Source: Hyphomicrobiales bacterium
GTDB lineage: Bacteria > Pseudomonadota > Alphaproteobacteria > Rhizobiales > Rhizobiaceae
Direction: 5' to 3'
DNA: 64,000 nt
Assembly: GCA_900467745.1 (NCBI GenBank)
Contig: UBQW01000028.1
Span: forward strand, 56,674-120,673
Part shown: positions 48,808 through 56,957 of the stretch, in pieces
Layout of the letters: every line of letters starts with the position of its first letter
How positions within the stretch are numbered: the stretch's first letter is position 1
The notes under the pieces: model-generated
The model's database searches: none
Told to the model about the DNA's origin: nothing
Seen by the model: the letters and a program-made list of their open reading frames with translations, nothing else
Program-made: the position numbers and the translations under genes

Positions 48808-49766
48808 GCGACAGACACGCAGCCAATGCCGCATTCCGGCAGGTAATGAAGCAGTATGGCGGTATTTTCCTATCGCTGATCGTCCTTTGCGTGATCTTTT
48901 CGATCACCAATCAACGGTTCATGTCCGTTGCCAACTTTCTGAACGTGCTGCAACAGGTCTCGGTCATCGCGATCGCCGCCTTCGGGATGACCTGGGTGAT
49001 CCTGCTCGGTGAGATCGACCTGTCGATCGGATCGATCATCGCGGTCGCCGGCATGGTCGGCGCGCAATGTTTCGCGTTCGGTATGGGTTTCGTTCCGGCA
49101 CTCGTCCTGACGCTCGCAGCCGGCGCGCTTTTGGGTCTCGCCAACGGCGTGCTGACGGCGAAATTCCTGCTGCCATCCTTCATCGTCACGGTGGCCACGA
49201 TGGGCATCTATCGCGGCATGGTCAGCCTGCCGACGAACGGCGCGCCTGCCATGATCATGGAGCCGACCTGGACGGCCATTGGCACCCAGAGCTTCATCGG
49301 CATCCCGATCGTCATCTGGGTCGTCGCGGTACTCTTCCTGTTCAACCACATCCTGCTCAGCAAGACCAAGTTCGGCCGACGCGCTTATCTGACCGGCGGC
49401 AACCGCGAGGCGGCTCTGTATTCCGGCATCAAGGTCGATCGCCTGAAGATCATCATCTTCATGATCTCGGGCATCATGGCGGCGATCAGCGGCATCCTGC
49501 TTTCCTCGCGTCTGTTCTCCGCCCAGACCAACGCGGGCATGAGCTACGAGCTCGACGCCATCGCAGCAGCCGTTCTCGGCGGCACCAGCCTTGCCGGCGG
49601 CGTCGGCACCATGATCGGCACGCTGATCGGCGCGCTCATCATCGGCGTGCTCAACAACGGCATGAACATGCTGTCAGTGCCTTACTTCTACCAGCTCATC
49701 GTCAAGGGCCTCGTCATCCTCGTCGCCGTCTATCTCGACGTGCGCTCCAAGCGCGCCAAGCAGTAA
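48804..49766 (+). CDS. Sugar ABC transporter permease (RbsC type)
   Basis: The 320-residue inner-membrane protein has eight to ten helices and family elements GEIDLSIGSI near residue 70, LPSFIVTVATMGIYRG near 122, GGNREAALYSGIKVDRLK near 192 and AVLGGTSLAGGVGTMIGTLIGA near 252. It is translated in overlap with the ATPase gene and would act as a homodimer. Twenty bases separate it from the tagatose kinase gene, so uptake and first phosphorylation are in the same unit. Confidence 0.94.
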   Translation: MSDRHAANAAFRQVMKQYGGIFLSLIVLCVIFSITNQRFMSVANFLNVLQQVSVIAIAAFGMTWVILLGEIDLSIGSIIAVAGMVGAQCFAFGMGFVPALVLTLAAGALLGLANGVLTAKFLLPSFIVTVATMGIYRGMVSLPTNGAPAMIMEPTWTAIGTQSFIGIPIVIWVVAVLFLFNHILLSKTKFGRRAYLTGGNREAALYSGIKVDRLKIIIFMISGIMAAISGILLSSRLFSAQTNAGMSYELDAIAAAVLGGTSLAGGVGTMIGTLIGALIIGVLNNGMNMLSVPYFYQLIVKGLVILVAVYLDVRSKRAKQ

Positions 49767-49785
49767 TCCTCAAGAGCAAGAAGCC

Positions 49786-50730
49786 ATGTCGAAAATCCTC
49801 ACCATCGGCGAAATTCTGGTCGAAATCGTCGCTACCAATCGCGGCAACGGCTTTCGTGAAGCCGTGCCGCTGATCGGTCCTTTTCCTTCGGGCGCACCGG
49901 CCATCTTCATCGATCAGGTCGGCAAGCTCGCCCAGGATTGCGCGATCATCTCGCGCGTCGGTGATGATGATTTCGGCTGGGTCAACATCAACCGCCTGAC
50001 CGAGGACGGCGTCGATGTCTCCGGCATCGAGATCGTTGCACATGGCACAACCGGCAGCGCCTTCGTGCGCTACCGCGAGGACGGCAGCCGCGCCTTCGTC
50101 TTCAACATCCGCCACAGCGCATGCGGTGAGATCGAGCTATCGGACAAGACGCTGGCTCTGATCGACGGCTGCACCCACATGCACGTCATGGGCACCGCTC
50201 TCTATGCCCCGAGCGTGGTGAGGAGTATCCTGACAGCAGTCGAACGCATCAAGGCCGCTGGCGGCACCGTGTCCTTCGACCCCAATCTGCGCCCTGAAAT
50301 CCTCGATAGCCCGGGCATGCGCGAGGCGCTGCAGACCGTGCTCTCAGTGACCGATCTATTCATGCCGAGCGGCGAGGAACTCTTCCTGTTCGCCGAGGCA
50401 AAGACGGAGAAGGAGGCGGTCGCCGAACTGCTCGCCAAAGGCATCAAGGCGATCGTCATCAAGCGCGGCGAAAAGGGCTCCAGCTACTTCGACAGGACCA
50501 CCCAGATCAATCTCGAGGGCTACAAAGTCGAGGAAGTGGATCCCACCGGCGCCGGCGACTGCTTCGGCGCGACCTTCGTCACCTTTTGGCTGAAGGGAAT
50601 GCATCCCGCCGAAGCGTTGCGTTACGCCAACGCATCCGGCGCCCGCGCCGTCACCAAGGCCGGCCCGATGGAAGGCGCATCGACCCAAGCCGAACTCGAC
50701 GCCCTCATTAAAGCGCAAGGACAAGCCTGA
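49786..50730 (+). CDS. PfkB-family carbohydrate kinase, probable tagatose kinase
   Basis: The 314-residue kinase has the PfkB fold with the catalytic motif DPTGAGDCFGATF near residue 250 and an N terminus (ILTIGEILVEIVAT, LIGPFPSGAPAIF, SRVGDDDFG) closely resembling the characterised Agrobacterium tagatose kinase. It would phosphorylate D-tagatose to D-tagatose 6-phosphate. Its neighbours, a GatZ-like protein and a ribose-type importer, match the galactitol/altritol catabolic arrangement described in Agrobacterium. No galactitol or altritol dehydrogenase is in this operon, so tagatose itself may be imported or formed elsewhere. Confidence 0.82.
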   Translation: MSKILTIGEILVEIVATNRGNGFREAVPLIGPFPSGAPAIFIDQVGKLAQDCAIISRVGDDDFGWVNINRLTEDGVDVSGIEIVAHGTTGSAFVRYREDGSRAFVFNIRHSACGEIELSDKTLALIDGCTHMHVMGTALYAPSVVRSILTAVERIKAAGGTVSFDPNLRPEILDSPGMREALQTVLSVTDLFMPSGEELFLFAEAKTEKEAVAELLAKGIKAIVIKRGEKGSSYFDRTTQINLEGYKVEEVDPTGAGDCFGATFVTFWLKGMHPAEALRYANASGARAVTKAGPMEGASTQAELDALIKAQGQA

Positions 50731-50731
50731 C

Positions 50732-52012
50732 ATGCAGAAAAGCTACCTCACGGATATCGCACAATGGCGCCACGGCAGCGGCGTAAAGGGCATTCCCTCG
50801 ATCTGCTCGGCCCATCCCCTCGTTATCGAGGCGTCGATGCTGCATGCGCTGAAGCAGGGCGCCCACCTACTCGTCGAAGCCACCTGCAACCAGGTGAATC
50901 AGGATGGCGGTTATACCGGCATGACGCCGGCCGATTTCCGCGACTTCGTGGAAAAGATCGCCGCCGATACAGGTTTCCCGCTTGAAAAGCTAATCCTCGG
51001 CGGCGACCATCTCGGTCCCAATCCATGGAAGAGCCTGCCCGCTGACGAGGCAATGGCGAAAGCCTCCACCATGATCGAGGCCTTTGCCAAGGCCGGCTTC
51101 ACCAAACTGCATCTCGACACCAGCATGGGCTGCGCCGGCGAGCCGGTTGCCCTGCCCGACGCGATCACCGCTGAGCGCGCTGCCAAGCTCGCTGCCGTGG
51201 CCGAGGCGGCGCTGCAGGGCATGGACGGCATCAAGCCTGTCTACATCGTCGGCACCGAAGTGCCGATCCCCGGCGGCGCCATGGAAGAGATCGAAGAACT
51301 TGAGGTGACCAAGCCAGAAGCCGCGCGCGAAACCATCGCCATTCACCGCCAGGCTTTCGTGGCCGCTGGCGTATCCGACGCTTTCACTCGAGTTGTCGGC
51401 GCGGTTGTCCAGCCTGGCGTGGAATTCGGCAATGAAAACGTCATCGCCTACGCTCCGGAAAAAGCGGCTGCACTGAGCGCCACGCTTTCAGACATGCCGG
51501 GCATGGTTTTTGAGGCTCACTCCACCGACTACCAGACCCGCGACATGCTTCGGCAGCTCGTCATGGATGGTTTCGCTATTTTGAAAGTTGGCCCCGGCCT
51601 GACCTTTGCACTGCGCGAAGCCTATTACGGGCTCGACCAGATCGCTGAGTTCCTGTTTCCAGACAAGCGCAAGGAGACGCTGATCGCCACCATCGAGCGT
51701 GTTCTGACGGCCGATCCGAAGAACTGGGACAAATATTACCACGGTTCGGACGACGATAAGCACATTCAGCGTCACTTCAGCTACAGCGACCGTATTCGCT
51801 ACTACTGGCCGCAGCCGGAGATCGACGCGGCCGTAAAGGCACTATTCTCATTGCTTGATGGCGTGCAGATCCCCGAGACCCTGATCAACCAGTATCTGAC
51901 CGGCGCCTATGTCGGCGTGCGCAACGGCAAGGTCAAGCCGGACGCACGTTCGCTAGCGCTTGCCGCCGTCGACCGCGTGTTGGAAGATTACTTCGAAGCC
52001 TGCCGCGCCTAA
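50732..52012 (+). CDS. GatZ/KbaZ-family protein, probable D-tagatose-6-phosphate 4-epimerase
   Basis: The 426-residue protein belongs to the GatZ/KbaZ family: GIPSICSAHPLVIEASM near residue 20, LILGGDHLGPNPW near 85, HLDTSMGCAGEP near 122, VPGGAMEE-type IPGGAMEEIEEL near 180, and FEAHSTDYQT near 262. GatZ was named as a non-catalytic aldolase subunit, but the Agrobacterium homologue next to tagatose kinase acts as a tagatose-6-phosphate 4-epimerase giving fructose 6-phosphate. No gatY/kbaY aldolase gene is nearby, which supports the epimerase role. It starts one base after the kinase stop. Confidence 0.82.
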   Translation: MQKSYLTDIAQWRHGSGVKGIPSICSAHPLVIEASMLHALKQGAHLLVEATCNQVNQDGGYTGMTPADFRDFVEKIAADTGFPLEKLILGGDHLGPNPWKSLPADEAMAKASTMIEAFAKAGFTKLHLDTSMGCAGEPVALPDAITAERAAKLAAVAEAALQGMDGIKPVYIVGTEVPIPGGAMEEIEELEVTKPEAARETIAIHRQAFVAAGVSDAFTRVVGAVVQPGVEFGNENVIAYAPEKAAALSATLSDMPGMVFEAHSTDYQTRDMLRQLVMDGFAILKVGPGLTFALREAYYGLDQIAEFLFPDKRKETLIATIERVLTADPKNWDKYYHGSDDDKHIQRHFSYSDRIRYYWPQPEIDAAVKALFSLLDGVQIPETLINQYLTGAYVGVRNGKVKPDARSLALAAVDRVLEDYFEACRA

Positions 52013-52042
52013 AGGCGCGGCTTGCACCGGCGCAAAAGTTTT

Positions 52043-52069
52043 GATTGAAATGCGTCAAATATTTCAATC
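52043..52069. promoter_or_regulatory. LacI-family operator candidate before the LacI gene
   Basis: GATTGAAAT and its exact reverse complement ATTTCAATC flank a nine-base spacer. The element lies 30 bases before the proposed TTG start of the LacI gene and partly recurs at 46090-46107 in front of the importer operon. Autoregulation and control of the operon by the same protein are inferred. Confidence 0.55.
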
Positions 52070-52098
52070 GATTAAATAAGAATGAGTGGGACGCGCGT

Positions 52099-53136
52099 TT
52101 GTCAGACAGGCCGATCAGAACCATGGAGGACTTTTCCGAGTATGTCGGCCTATCGCGGCCGACCGTTTCGAAGTACTTCAACGACCCGGGCTCCGTCCGG
52201 CGCAAGACCCGCGACATCATCGAAGCTGCCCTCAAGGAGAGCGGCTTCCGTCCCAACCTCTTTGCGGTCAATCTCAATCGCCGACGCAGCAACATCATCG
52301 GCATCATCATTCCCAACTCCACCGACCCGTTCTACATGGCGCTGACTCGCCGGGTCGAGCTCATCGCCAATGATGCCGGCTTTCTCGCCTTTGTGCTGTC
52401 GTCGGATGGCAATGCCCTGATGGAAGCACGCGCCATCGAAACGCTGAAGTCGATGAACGTCGCAGGTGCCATCATTGCCCCGCTTGGCGTGCAATCACAC
52501 CATGAGACCCTGCTTGCGCTGTCTGCGTCGATCCCGCTGATCTTTGTTGACTCGCCACTGGACGACGTCTCTCCCTTTGTCGGCACCAACAACCGCCAGA
52601 GCTTTCAACTGATCGTTGACTATCTGTGCCGGTCCGGAGAGCCGCCGTGCTATCTCGGTATGCCGTCGGTCAACACCAACGCGTCGACCCGCGAGACGGC
52701 CTATATCGAGGCGATGACCGAACTTCGGATGGAGCCGATCGTGCTGCCGATCGAAAAGGCGGCGGGCTGGGACTTCGAGAAATTTGGCTATGAAGAAACG
52801 AAGCGCATTCTCGAAGGCGGGGGCTTCCCGACCGCAACCGTTCTTTGCGCCAATGACCGCGTGGCATTCGGCGCCATAGCAGCAGCCTTTCAGGCAGGCG
52901 TGAAAATCGGCCGCACGCCCGACTGCAGCCTGCGCATCGCCGGCCACGACGACCACCCTTTGTCGCGCTACGCCTGCCCGCCGATCACCACCGTCGCGCA
53001 GAGCTACAACGACATCGGCCGCATTGCCATGCAGTTGTTGCTGCAAAAGCTCGACCAGGAAACAGAGGGATCGGCTTTGAGCGTGCCCGAGCAGGTCCTA
53101 TTGAATGCCGAGATCATTCTTAGACAGTCGGCCTAG
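52099..53136 (+). CDS. LacI-family transcriptional regulator
   Basis: The 345-residue regulator has the LacI helix-turn-helix MEDFSEYVGLSRPTVSKYFNDPGSVRRKTRDII near residues 9-41. The hinge region is FRPNLFAVNLNRRRSNIIGIIIPNS. The periplasmic-binding-like effector domain contains FVDSPLDDVSPFVGTNN and a late RIAGHDDHPLSRY. The TTG at 52099 gives the family-typical opening MSDRPIRTMEDFS; ATG 52123 is the alternative. It follows the tagatose operon by 86 bases on the same strand and probably represses it until the sugar or its phosphate binds. Confidence 0.88.
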   Translation: MSDRPIRTMEDFSEYVGLSRPTVSKYFNDPGSVRRKTRDIIEAALKESGFRPNLFAVNLNRRRSNIIGIIIPNSTDPFYMALTRRVELIANDAGFLAFVLSSDGNALMEARAIETLKSMNVAGAIIAPLGVQSHHETLLALSASIPLIFVDSPLDDVSPFVGTNNRQSFQLIVDYLCRSGEPPCYLGMPSVNTNASTRETAYIEAMTELRMEPIVLPIEKAAGWDFEKFGYEETKRILEGGGFPTATVLCANDRVAFGAIAAAFQAGVKIGRTPDCSLRIAGHDDHPLSRYACPPITTVAQSYNDIGRIAMQLLLQKLDQETEGSALSVPEQVLLNAEIILRQSA

Positions 53137-53166
53137 ACGCTGTCAGGTCGAGCGTCGCCCCCCGCC

Positions 53167-53496
53167 TTAAAGGAAGTCATCGCGCCTTGGTGTGAAGGTA
53201 TCGATCAATAGTCCTTTCTCCAGTGCGACCACGCCGTGAACAAGGTTCGGCGCGACGATGAAACTGGAACCGGCATCGAGCCTGGTTGTCACTCCGTCAA
53301 TTGTCACGTCGAAAGCACCCTCTGCGACATAACTTACCTGCGTGTGAGGATGCGAATGCAGCGCGCCGATCGCACCTGGCTCAAAGCGGAAAGCGACCAG
53401 CATCGCCTCGGGGCGATGCGATAGCACGGCGCGATTGTTGCCGGGCGCGACTTCTGTCCAGGTGATGTCATCGGGAAGTGTGTAGTGATCGGCCAT
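53167..53496 (-). CDS. kdgF: Cupin-domain protein, KdgF-like
   Basis: The 109-residue single-domain cupin has metal ligands in ALHSHPHTQVSYVAEG near residues 45-60 and VPNLVH-type APNLVHGV near 87. KdgF-type cupins catalyse ring opening of 4,5-unsaturated uronates to 5-keto-4-deoxyuronate. Here it is the last gene of a unit with kduD and kduI, which use exactly that product. The ATG at 53496 has GGAG six bases upstream; an ATG one codon earlier overlaps it. The assignment rests on both fold and context. Confidence 0.75.
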   Translation of the reverse strand: MADHYTLPDDITWTEVAPGNNRAVLSHRPEAMLVAFRFEPGAIGALHSHPHTQVSYVAEGAFDVTIDGVTTRLDAGSSFIVAPNLVHGVVALEKGLLIDTFTPRRDDFL

Positions 53497-53505
53497 CATA
53501 ATCTC

Positions 53506-54261
53506 CTATCGGGCAAGCCAGCCGCCATCGACTGGCAATACCGTGCCATGAACATAATCGGAAGCGCGCGAAGCGAGGTAAACCGCCGTGCCGGCCATAT
53601 CCTCCGCCTTGGCCCATCGGGCGGCCGGAATGCGCTTCAAGATGTCGGCGCTGCGCTCGGCATCGGCGCGAAGCGCCTCGGTGTTGCTGGTCTCGACATA
53701 ACCGGGCGCAATGGCGTTCACATTGATGCCCTTCGAGGCCCACTCGTTCGCCATCAGCCGGGTGATCCCGGCCAGCCCACTCTTCGCCGCCGTATAGGAC
53801 GGAATTCGGATGCCGCCCTGGAAAGAAAGAAGCGAAGCGATGTTGATGATCTTTGCCGGCGACTGTCGTGCCAATGCAGCCCTCGCGAAAGCCTGGCAGA
53901 GGAAAAAGACGGATTTCAGGTTAGTGTCGAGGACCGCATCCCAATCCTCTTCCGTAAACTCCAGCGCATCGGCGCGACGGATGATGCCGGCATTGTTGAC
54001 GAGGATATCGGGCGAGGCGCCGGCGGCTAGGGCGCGTTCGATGACGTCCCTCGCCTCCCCGGTATCGGACAGGTCCGCCTTGAGCGATACGAACCGGCGC
54101 CCCGTCGATATGACCGCGTCCGCTGTCTCGTCCATTGCCGAGCGGCCGACACCGACGATATCGGCGCCCGCCTGCGCCAAACCAACCGCGATAGCCTGGC
54201 CGATGCCGGTGTTGGCGCCGGTGACGATAGCCCAGCGGCCGGTGAGATCGAACAGGCTCAT
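53506..54261 (-). CDS. kduD: 2-dehydro-3-deoxy-D-gluconate 5-dehydrogenase
   Basis: The 251-residue SDR has TGANTGIG near residue 14, NNAGIIRR near 88, the catalytic serine in INIASLLSFQGG near 140, YTAAKSG near 153 and PGYVETSNT near 184. These segments match KduD, which interconverts 3-deoxy-D-glycero-2,5-hexodiulosonate and 2-keto-3-deoxygluconate. The active-site tyrosine and lysine are intact. It overlaps the kduI stop by four bases and precedes kdgF by nine bases, so the three steps of unsaturated uronate processing are coupled. Confidence 0.9.
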   Translation of the reverse strand: MSLFDLTGRWAIVTGANTGIGQAIAVGLAQAGADIVGVGRSAMDETADAVISTGRRFVSLKADLSDTGEARDVIERALAAGASPDILVNNAGIIRRADALEFTEEDWDAVLDTNLKSVFFLCQAFARAALARQSPAKIINIASLLSFQGGIRIPSYTAAKSGLAGITRLMANEWASKGINVNAIAPGYVETSNTEALRADAERSADILKRIPAARWAKAEDMAGTAVYLASRASDYVHGTVLPVDGGWLAR

Positions 54262-55100
54262 CGCAGGTCTTCCATCGGCACCTTGTCCATGTCGGTAAAG
54301 CTCATATTATCGCCAGCCATCGCCCAGATGAAGGCGTAGCGGCCGGTTCCCGCACCAGAGTGGATTGACCAGCCGGGCGACAGCACGGCATCGTGGTTCT
54401 TCAAGACGACATGCCGCGTTTCGCTGGGCTCGCCCATGAAATGGAAGATGCGTGTCTGCTCCTGCATGCCGAAGTAGAGATAAACCTCCATGCGGCGATC
54501 ATGAACATGCGCCGGCATGGTGTTCCACACCGAACCCGGCTCGAACCTCGTCAGCCCCACCAGCAATTGGCAGCTGTCGCAGACATCGGGGTGGACATAT
54601 TGGTTGATCGTGCGGGCGTTGGATTCTTCCGCCGAGCCCACGATCACTTTCCTCGCCATCTCGCCGGTGATGTGCACCGTGGGGTATGTGCGGTGCGCTG
54701 GCGCGCTCAAGACGTAAAAGAGCGCCGGCGCCGCCGGGTCCTTGCTGGCGAAGCTCAAGGCGCCCTCGCCCATTCCGACATAGAGCGCCTCCTGGAAGCC
54801 AAGTTCGTAAGGCTTGCCCGCGACGCTGACCGTGCCCGCACCGCCGATATTGACGATGGCGGCCTCGCGCCGGTCGAGAAAACGCTCTGTGCCGGTCTCA
54901 GCAATGGCAGCGATCTCAAGCGGCATCGTATCCGGCATGACACCGCCGACGATCATGCGATCGAGATGGCTGTAGGTGAGATTGACTTCACCTGGCCGAA
55001 ACAGATCCTCGATCACGAAACCGTCGCGCAGGCCCTGCGTGTTGCGCCGTGCGGTATCTTCGGGTCCGACGACCTGGCGTACTGATACTGAAATGGTCAC
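54258..55100 (-). CDS. kduI: 5-dehydro-4-deoxy-D-glucuronate isomerase
   Basis: The 280-residue bicupin matches KduI: YSHLDRMIVGGVMP near residue 43, FLDRREAAIVNIGG near 73, NTMPAHVHDRRMEVYLYF near 188-205 with metal ligands His-His-Glu, and a late HSGAGTGRYAFIWAMAGDN. It converts 5-keto-4-deoxyuronate into 3-deoxy-D-glycero-2,5-hexodiulosonate. GTG at 55100 is taken as start, with AGGGG eight bases upstream. It overlaps kduD. The polysaccharide or oligosaccharide lyase that makes the unsaturated uronate is not in this window. Confidence 0.92.
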   Translation of the reverse strand: MTISVSVRQVVGPEDTARRNTQGLRDGFVIEDLFRPGEVNLTYSHLDRMIVGGVMPDTMPLEIAAIAETGTERFLDRREAAIVNIGGAGTVSVAGKPYELGFQEALYVGMGEGALSFASKDPAAPALFYVLSAPAHRTYPTVHITGEMARKVIVGSAEESNARTINQYVHPDVCDSCQLLVGLTRFEPGSVWNTMPAHVHDRRMEVYLYFGMQEQTRIFHFMGEPSETRHVVLKNHDAVLSPGWSIHSGAGTGRYAFIWAMAGDNMSFTDMDKVPMEDLR

Positions 55101-55131
55101 GGGCAATGCCCCTTCTGTGTGTTGGGTGGGA

Positions 55132-55869
55132 TCAGGTGAGCACGACATATTCTGTCAGCTGGTTGATCGTCGTGTCCGCCTTGTCGACATCGAACACCTT
55201 GGTGCCGTGGCTCATGATGACGAAGCGGTCGCAGACCTGATAGGCGTGGTAGATGTTGTGGGTGACGAGCACGCTCGAGACGTTTTCCGCCTTGAGCTTC
55301 AGCACCTGGTTCAAGAGCGCCTCAGTTTCGCGCACCGACAGCGCAGACGTCGGCTCGTCGAGGAGCAGCACGCGCTTCTTGAAATAGACGGCGCGGGCGA
55401 TGGCGACAGCCTGTTTCTGGCCGCCGGAGAGATTGCCGACGAGTGTATCGGGGCTATCGATGCCGGAAATGTGCACCGCGTTTTGCAACACCTCCATGGC
55501 AATCTCGCGCATTTCGCACTGACGCAGGAAGCCGAAACGATCGGTAAGTTCGCGGCCCATGAAGATGTTGCGGGTGATCGAAAGCGAATCCACCAGCGCC
55601 GTATGCTGATAGATGGTCTCGATACCGGCATCGGCGGAGTCCGACCGGCAGGTGAACGCCGTCTTCTTGCCGTCGACGCTCAGATAGCCGTCCGTGGGCT
55701 TGTGGATGCCTGAGATCAGATTGACTGTTGTCGACTTGCCGGCGCCGTTGTCACCGAGCAACCCCACCACTTCGCCTTCGCCGATATGGAAGCTCAGATT
55801 GCGCAGCGCGGTCAGCGCGCCGAAGCTTTTCGAAATGTTGTGCAGTTCAAGAAGATTGGGGGCCGACAT
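55132..55869 (-). CDS. Sugar ABC transporter ATP-binding protein (single-domain, FrcA type)
   Basis: The 245-residue protein has one ABC domain: Walker A GDNGAGKST near residue 38, IYQHTALVDSLSITRNIFMGRE near 85, signature LSGGQKQAVAIARAV and LDEPTSALSVRE. Single-domain ATPases of this kind work as homodimers in FrcBCA-type importers, unlike the two-domain RbsA type at 47290. Its start overlaps the permease stop by one base (TGATG). It ends 31 bases before kduI, so the importer and uronate enzymes are in one unit. Confidence 0.92.
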   Translation of the reverse strand: MSAPNLLELHNISKSFGALTALRNLSFHIGEGEVVGLLGDNGAGKSTTVNLISGIHKPTDGYLSVDGKKTAFTCRSDSADAGIETIYQHTALVDSLSITRNIFMGRELTDRFGFLRQCEMREIAMEVLQNAVHISGIDSPDTLVGNLSGGQKQAVAIARAVYFKKRVLLLDEPTSALSVRETEALLNQVLKLKAENVSSVLVTHNIYHAYQVCDRFVIMSHGTKVFDVDKADTTINQLTEYVVLT

Positions 55870-56888
55870 CACGCAAGACCTCGCCGCTCGATAAGATGGT
55901 TGAAGATGGCGGCCAGCACGATCAGCGTCGCGATGAACATGTCGAGATAAAAGCCTGGCGCACGCAGCAGCAAAAGCACGTCGGTGATGGTGTGGATCAA
56001 GAGCACGCCAAGGAAAATGCCGATGATCGAGCCCCGGCCGCCGCGAAGCGACAAGCCGCCGATGACGCAAGCCGCGATCGCCTGAAGCTCCAGTCCGGCG
56101 CCCTGCCCCGGCTGCACGCTGCCAACACGCGCGGTTGCAATGATGCCGGCCACCGCCGCCATGCCGCCGGCGATCGCGAAGGCTACCAGCTTGACGCGGT
56201 TGGTGTTGATGCCGATCGCCTCGGCCGCACCGCGATTGCCGCCGGTAGCGAACACATGGTTGCCGAAGCGGTGACGATGGACGAGGTAGTGGAAGCCGAC
56301 GACGAATAAAACGATCCAGATGAAAGCGGCATTGATGCCAAGCAGCGTGCCGGAAAACAGGCTGGTGAAGATCGGCTCCGGATCGAAGCGAACCTGGACC
56401 GCGCCGTTATAGAGCAGCACCGCGCCGCGCCAGAACAAAAGGCCGCCAAGCGTCACGATAAAGGACGGCAGCCCGAAGCGCAGGGTGATGTGGCCGTTCA
56501 AGAGGCCGATCATGATCCCGGCCAAGACGCCGAGCGGCGCGGCTATGAAGGCACTCATTCCGGCGCCGACAAGGCTTGCCATCAAGATGGCGGTGAAGGT
56601 GTAGACCGAACCGATGGAAAGGTCGAATTCTCCCGCGATCATCAGCACGCCGGCGCCGAGCGCCAGGCAGCCCAGCACAGGGATCGCCTTCATCAGGATC
56701 GTCAGGTTTTGTGGCGAGAGGTAGCGGAACTGATCAGGATAGAGAAGCGCGCCTGCGATGCAGACGATCTGCAGCGTCATGAAGACGAGGAAGATCGCGC
56801 CTGCCGGCATTGCCATGATCTGCCGGATCATCGGTTGTTTCTGCGTCCGCGACCGGGGCGCGGCACTGGTCTCAAGAATTGGTGTCAC
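55869..56888 (-). CDS. Sugar ABC transporter permease (FrcC/RbsC type)
   Basis: The membrane protein of about 339 residues has eight to ten helices and family elements GEFDLSIGSVYTFTAI, RFGLPSFIVTLGGLLFWRGAV, GGNRGAAEAIGINTNRVK and VIGGLSLRGGRGSIIG. The GTG at 56888 is used as start but is uncertain. An in-frame ATG at 56948 would place a 10-bp hairpin inside the coding region, and an ATG 18 codons downstream of the GTG is also possible. It forms the importer with the single-domain ATPase and the binding protein upstream. Confidence 0.88.
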   Translation of the reverse strand: MTPILETSAAPRSRTQKQPMIRQIMAMPAGAIFLVFMTLQIVCIAGALLYPDQFRYLSPQNLTILMKAIPVLGCLALGAGVLMIAGEFDLSIGSVYTFTAILMASLVGAGMSAFIAAPLGVLAGIMIGLLNGHITLRFGLPSFIVTLGGLLFWRGAVLLYNGAVQVRFDPEPIFTSLFSGTLLGINAAFIWIVLFVVGFHYLVHRHRFGNHVFATGGNRGAAEAIGINTNRVKLVAFAIAGGMAAVAGIIATARVGSVQPGQGAGLELQAIAACVIGGLSLRGGRGSIIGIFLGVLLIHTITDVLLLLRAPGFYLDMFIATLIVLAAIFNHLIERRGLA

Positions 56889-56920
56889 GGTCTGGTACTC
56901 GATCGATTGGAGACGGAGAA

Positions 56921-56941
56921 CCTGCCGGCCTGGCCGGCAGG
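56921..56941 (-). other. Perfect intercistronic stem-loop after the binding-protein gene
   Basis: CCTGCCGGCC and GGCCGGCAGG are exact complements separated by one base, so the top pairs open to make a small loop. It starts 16 bases after the binding protein stop in the minus-strand transcript and before the permease start. No T run follows. Confidence 0.65.
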
Positions 56942-56957
56942 CCCCCACGAAACGCGG

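Noticed and set aside
50732..52012. Annotating GatZ as the non-catalytic subunit of tagatose-bisphosphate aldolase
   Set aside because: No catalytic GatY/KbaY gene is present, and the adjacent tagatose kinase matches the Agrobacterium epimerase arrangement.
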